Assembly (NCBI GenBank): GCA_938046775.1
Contig: CALIXB010000033.1
Span: 1 to 7,193 of the forward strand
Reading direction: 5' to 3'
DNA from: an uncultured Candidatus Saccharibacteria bacterium
Lineage (GTDB): Bacteria > Patescibacteriota > Saccharimonadia > Saccharimonadales > Saccharimonadaceae
DNA length: 7,193 nucleotides
Within the stretch, counting starts at the first letter, position 1. Each line of letters starts with the position of its first letter. The notes below the pieces were generated by a model, which saw nothing but the letters and a program-made list of their open reading frames with translations, was not told the DNA's origin and did not search any database. Of this stretch, positions 5,655 through 7,193 are shown piece by piece. Made by a program: the position numbers and the translations under genes.

Positions 5655-6508
5655 TGTTTGATAGAATAATCCATCGCTGGCTACGTATTCCGTACACCTT
5701 AAATATGCATTATTTTTGCCGCCCAGACAATCCAAAGTCTACGATTCTACTTATCCATGGATTAGGCACCTCATGGCGCACCTGGAAGCCATTGACTCAA
5801 TATCTGCCCAAGGACGCGCGAGTTATTGCTATTGACATGCTGGGATTTGGCAACTCACCAAAGCCCGACTGGAAATCCTACAACGTCCAAGATCAAGCTA
5901 CCAGCATCGCCGCCACTCTGCGCCGCGAATCAATCACTCACCTGGACATCGTCATTGGCCATTCTATGGGTTCGTTGGCAGCCGTAGAACTCGCTAAAAA
6001 ATATCCAAAATTAACTCAGTCGCTAATACTATGCAGCCCGCCAATATATCAACCTAAAGCTGACGAGAAAATCCATCATCCAGAAAAAATATTACGCGCC
6101 CTATACGGCCTTATCAACAAGCACCCAAGGAGCTCAAAGCGCCTACTGCAATTTGCCGACCGACATAATATATGGCCTGATGCGGGATTCAAGGCCGATA
6201 AAATTACCGCCAAATCTTTCCTGACCGCTCTAAACACCGCAATTATTAATCAAACCACGATGGCTGATATATCACAATTGAAACTACCGATCACTATTCT
6301 GTCGGGCAAACTTGATCCGCTAATTGTTGAGCGAAATCTGAAGCAATTAGCCAAAGAGAATAAGAATATAGCCCACCGCTCAATGACTATGCAAAGCCAC
6401 GAAATTACCGATAAATACGCCAAGCGTTTATCTGGGATTATAAGGCAGCACTTGACAGGAGAAATTCCATTAAAATCCGTACGTAGCATAAATAGATTAA
6501 GAAAATAG
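5654..6508 (+). CDS. Alpha/beta-hydrolase fold protein (serine hydrolase, substrate unknown)
   Basis: The 284-residue protein has a full alpha/beta-hydrolase core with an intact catalytic triad. The oxyanion-hole motif H-G-L-G-T-S is at 35-40, D-M-L-G-F-G-N-S follows strand 4 (61-68), the nucleophile elbow G-H-S-M-G is at 102-106 with Ser104, the acid is Asp221 (S-G-K-L-D-P) and the base is His249 (Q-S-H-E). Residues 133-205 form a helical lid, which usually sets substrate choice. There is no signal peptide or membrane helix, so it is probably cytoplasmic. The basic C-terminal tail (about 271-284) is unusual. Esterase, lipase-like or C-C hydrolase roles are all possible. The start at 5654 fits the promoter; Met18 (5705) is an alternative but also lacks a ribosome binding site. 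The CYTH gene follows after 3 nt. Confidence 0.9.
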   Translation: MFDRIIHRWLRIPYTLNMHYFCRPDNPKSTILLIHGLGTSWRTWKPLTQYLPKDARVIAIDMLGFGNSPKPDWKSYNVQDQATSIAATLRRESITHLDIVIGHSMGSLAAVELAKKYPKLTQSLILCSPPIYQPKADEKIHHPEKILRALYGLINKHPRSSKRLLQFADRHNIWPDAGFKADKITAKSFLTALNTAIINQTTMADISQLKLPITILSGKLDPLIVERNLKQLAKENKNIAHRSMTMQSHEITDKYAKRLSGIIRQHLTGEIPLKSVRSINRLRK

Positions 6509-6511
6509 ACC

Positions 6512-7087
6512 ATGATTGAAATCGAAGCCAAATTCAAATTATCTGACAATATGACTCGTGACAAGCTCATTGCGGTCCTAAAAAGTCATTTTGTCGTACC
6601 CGCCTCAGTCAAACACCAAATCGATACGGTTTTTCTATTACCTGAGCAAGTTGACGCGCCAATTTTTCCTGGTTCAAAGATTATGCGAGTGCGTGACGTG
6701 CTTGACCCAAAAACTGGTGAGTTGCAGCGGAGCTTGATGACGCTAAAAATCGAAAGGCAGGCGAAATTAGTATCTGATGAATATGAATTTGCAGTTGACG
6801 ACGGCAATATGACACGCCAAATGCTCACAGCGCTAGGCTGGCAAGAAGTTGTCACGGTTGATAAAGTCCGCCCTGAATCAAAAACTGAGGACTATACGAT
6901 TTGTGTTGATAAAGTTGCTGGACTAGGACTATTTATTGAGCTGGAGGTTTTGGCTGAGGACAACGCAAATGCCAACAATATTCAGCAGCAAATGCATAGT
7001 TTCCTGAAAAAATTGAACATTGACGGCGAATTATGGAAGACCCCTTATGATACGAGCATTAGGAATCTGCGAAGGGCCGTTAGTTAA
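6512..7087 (+). CDS. CYTH-domain protein (CyaB/thiamine-triphosphatase-like)
   Basis: The 191-residue protein is a triphosphate tunnel metalloenzyme of the CYTH superfamily, which hydrolyses or cyclises triphosphate substrates with Mg or Mn. It has the N-terminal E-x-E-x-K signature (Glu3, Glu5, Lys7), the H-Q-I-D-T segment (35-39), paired arginines R-V-R (59-61), T-L-K (77-79), D-E-Y-E-F (89-93), K-V-R (118-120), and a late V-D-K-V-A-G-L-G-L-F-I-E-L-E block (132-145) supplying acidic metal ligands. All tunnel-type residues expected seem present, so the enzyme should be active. Substrate cannot be told: thiamine triphosphate, tripolyphosphate and ATP cyclisation are known in the family. The start at 6512 is fixed by the E-x-E-x-K motif. 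No Shine-Dalgarno is seen, so translation may be coupled to the hydrolase 3 nt upstream. Confidence 0.88.
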   Translation: MIEIEAKFKLSDNMTRDKLIAVLKSHFVVPASVKHQIDTVFLLPEQVDAPIFPGSKIMRVRDVLDPKTGELQRSLMTLKIERQAKLVSDEYEFAVDDGNMTRQMLTALGWQEVVTVDKVRPESKTEDYTICVDKVAGLGLFIELEVLAEDNANANNIQQQMHSFLKKLNIDGELWKTPYDTSIRNLRRAVS

Positions 7088-7103
7088 CGTATACTTATCA
7101 ATA
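7067..7103 (+). promoter_or_regulatory. Possible promoter of the Ham1-type gene, predicted leaderless
   Basis: TATACT (7090-7095) repeats the hydrolase -10 box and ends 7 nt before the ATG at 7103, putting the predicted transcription start at the start codon. The best -35 at 17-bp spacing is poor (CTGCGA, 7067-7072). No ribosome binding site is visible. The call rests mainly on the -10 box and on its similarity to the promoter at 5642. Confidence 0.4.
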
Positions 7104-7193
7104 TGAAGCACAGGAATAGTCCAATTTATTTTGTAACTTCCAATCAACGCAAGTTCACTAGCCTCCAAAAGCTCCTCCAGCCACTCGGTGTTG
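7103..7193 (+). CDS. Ham1/RdgB-type non-canonical purine NTP pyrophosphatase, 3'-truncated by the window edge
   Basis: Only the first 30 codons are visible. They read M-K-H-R-N-S-P-I-Y-F-V-T-S-N-Q-R-K-F followed by a helix S-L-Q-K-L-L-Q-P-L-G-V. A first beta strand running into T-S/G-N-x-x-K and then a leucine-rich helix with P-L-G is the start of the Ham1/RdgB/ITPase family, whose Asn and Lys contact the substrate phosphates. Such enzymes cleave dITP, XTP and similar damaged nucleotides to monophosphates and so keep them out of nucleic acids. The gene begins 15 nt after the CYTH stop and may have its own promoter. With so little sequence the family call is probable, not certain. Confidence 0.68.
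   Translation, partial: MKHRNSPIYFVTSNQRKFTSLQKLLQPLGV

Noticed and set aside
1..7193. CRISPR arrays, tRNAs, insertion sequences, attachment sites or phage genes
   Set aside because: No repeated units, tRNA-like cloverleaf, transposase or integrase frame is seen; almost all bases belong to the listed genes.

Overview
The window looks like part of a small, gene-dense bacterial chromosome of about 48% G+C (estimated by eye). It most resembles Candidatus Saccharibacteria (TM7) or another CPR/Patescibacteria lineage. The reasons are the wording of SecY, IF-1, S4 and S11, a cysteine-free L36, 1-3 bp gaps between most genes, and first genes with almost no 5' leader. The lineage call rests on recognition, not on a search. 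The standard bacterial code fits: there is no in-frame TGA in the genes read, and all twelve visible stops are TAA or TAG.

Layout, all on the + strand. (1) 1-1437: the 3' part of secY, cut by the window edge, followed by a clear intrinsic terminator (1444-1470). (2) 1535-1563: a strong sigma70-type promoter. (3) 1579-5579: one long operon, infA-rpmJ-rpsM-rpsK-rpsD-rpoA-rplQ-rplM-rpsI, closed by a second terminator (5604-5636). This is the usual end of the spc/alpha ribosomal cluster with L13 and S9 joined directly to it. The adk and map genes that often sit between secY and infA are absent from that position, as are the truA and ECF-transporter genes that some phyla have between rplQ and rplM. 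(4) 5654-7087: an alpha/beta hydrolase and a CYTH-domain phosphohydrolase, 3 nt apart. (5) 7103 to the edge: the start of a Ham1/RdgB-type NTP pyrophosphatase. No gene-free stretch exceeds 300 nt; the longest is the 141-nt secY-infA gap, which holds the terminator and the promoter.

The operon supplies 30S proteins (S13, S11, S4, S9), 50S proteins (L36, L17, L13), initiation factor IF-1 and the RNA polymerase alpha subunit, so it couples the supply of transcription and translation machinery. SecY is the membrane pore for secreted proteins. The three downstream genes look like metabolic or house-cleaning enzymes.

I see no undescribed defence, mobile or CRISPR system; most of the window is core machinery. 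The points most worth a second look are an L36 that lacks all four zinc ligands, an S11 that lacks the conserved Asn-Gly isoaspartate site, promoters lying so close to start codons that three first genes are probably leaderless or nearly so, and a conflict over the infA start codon.
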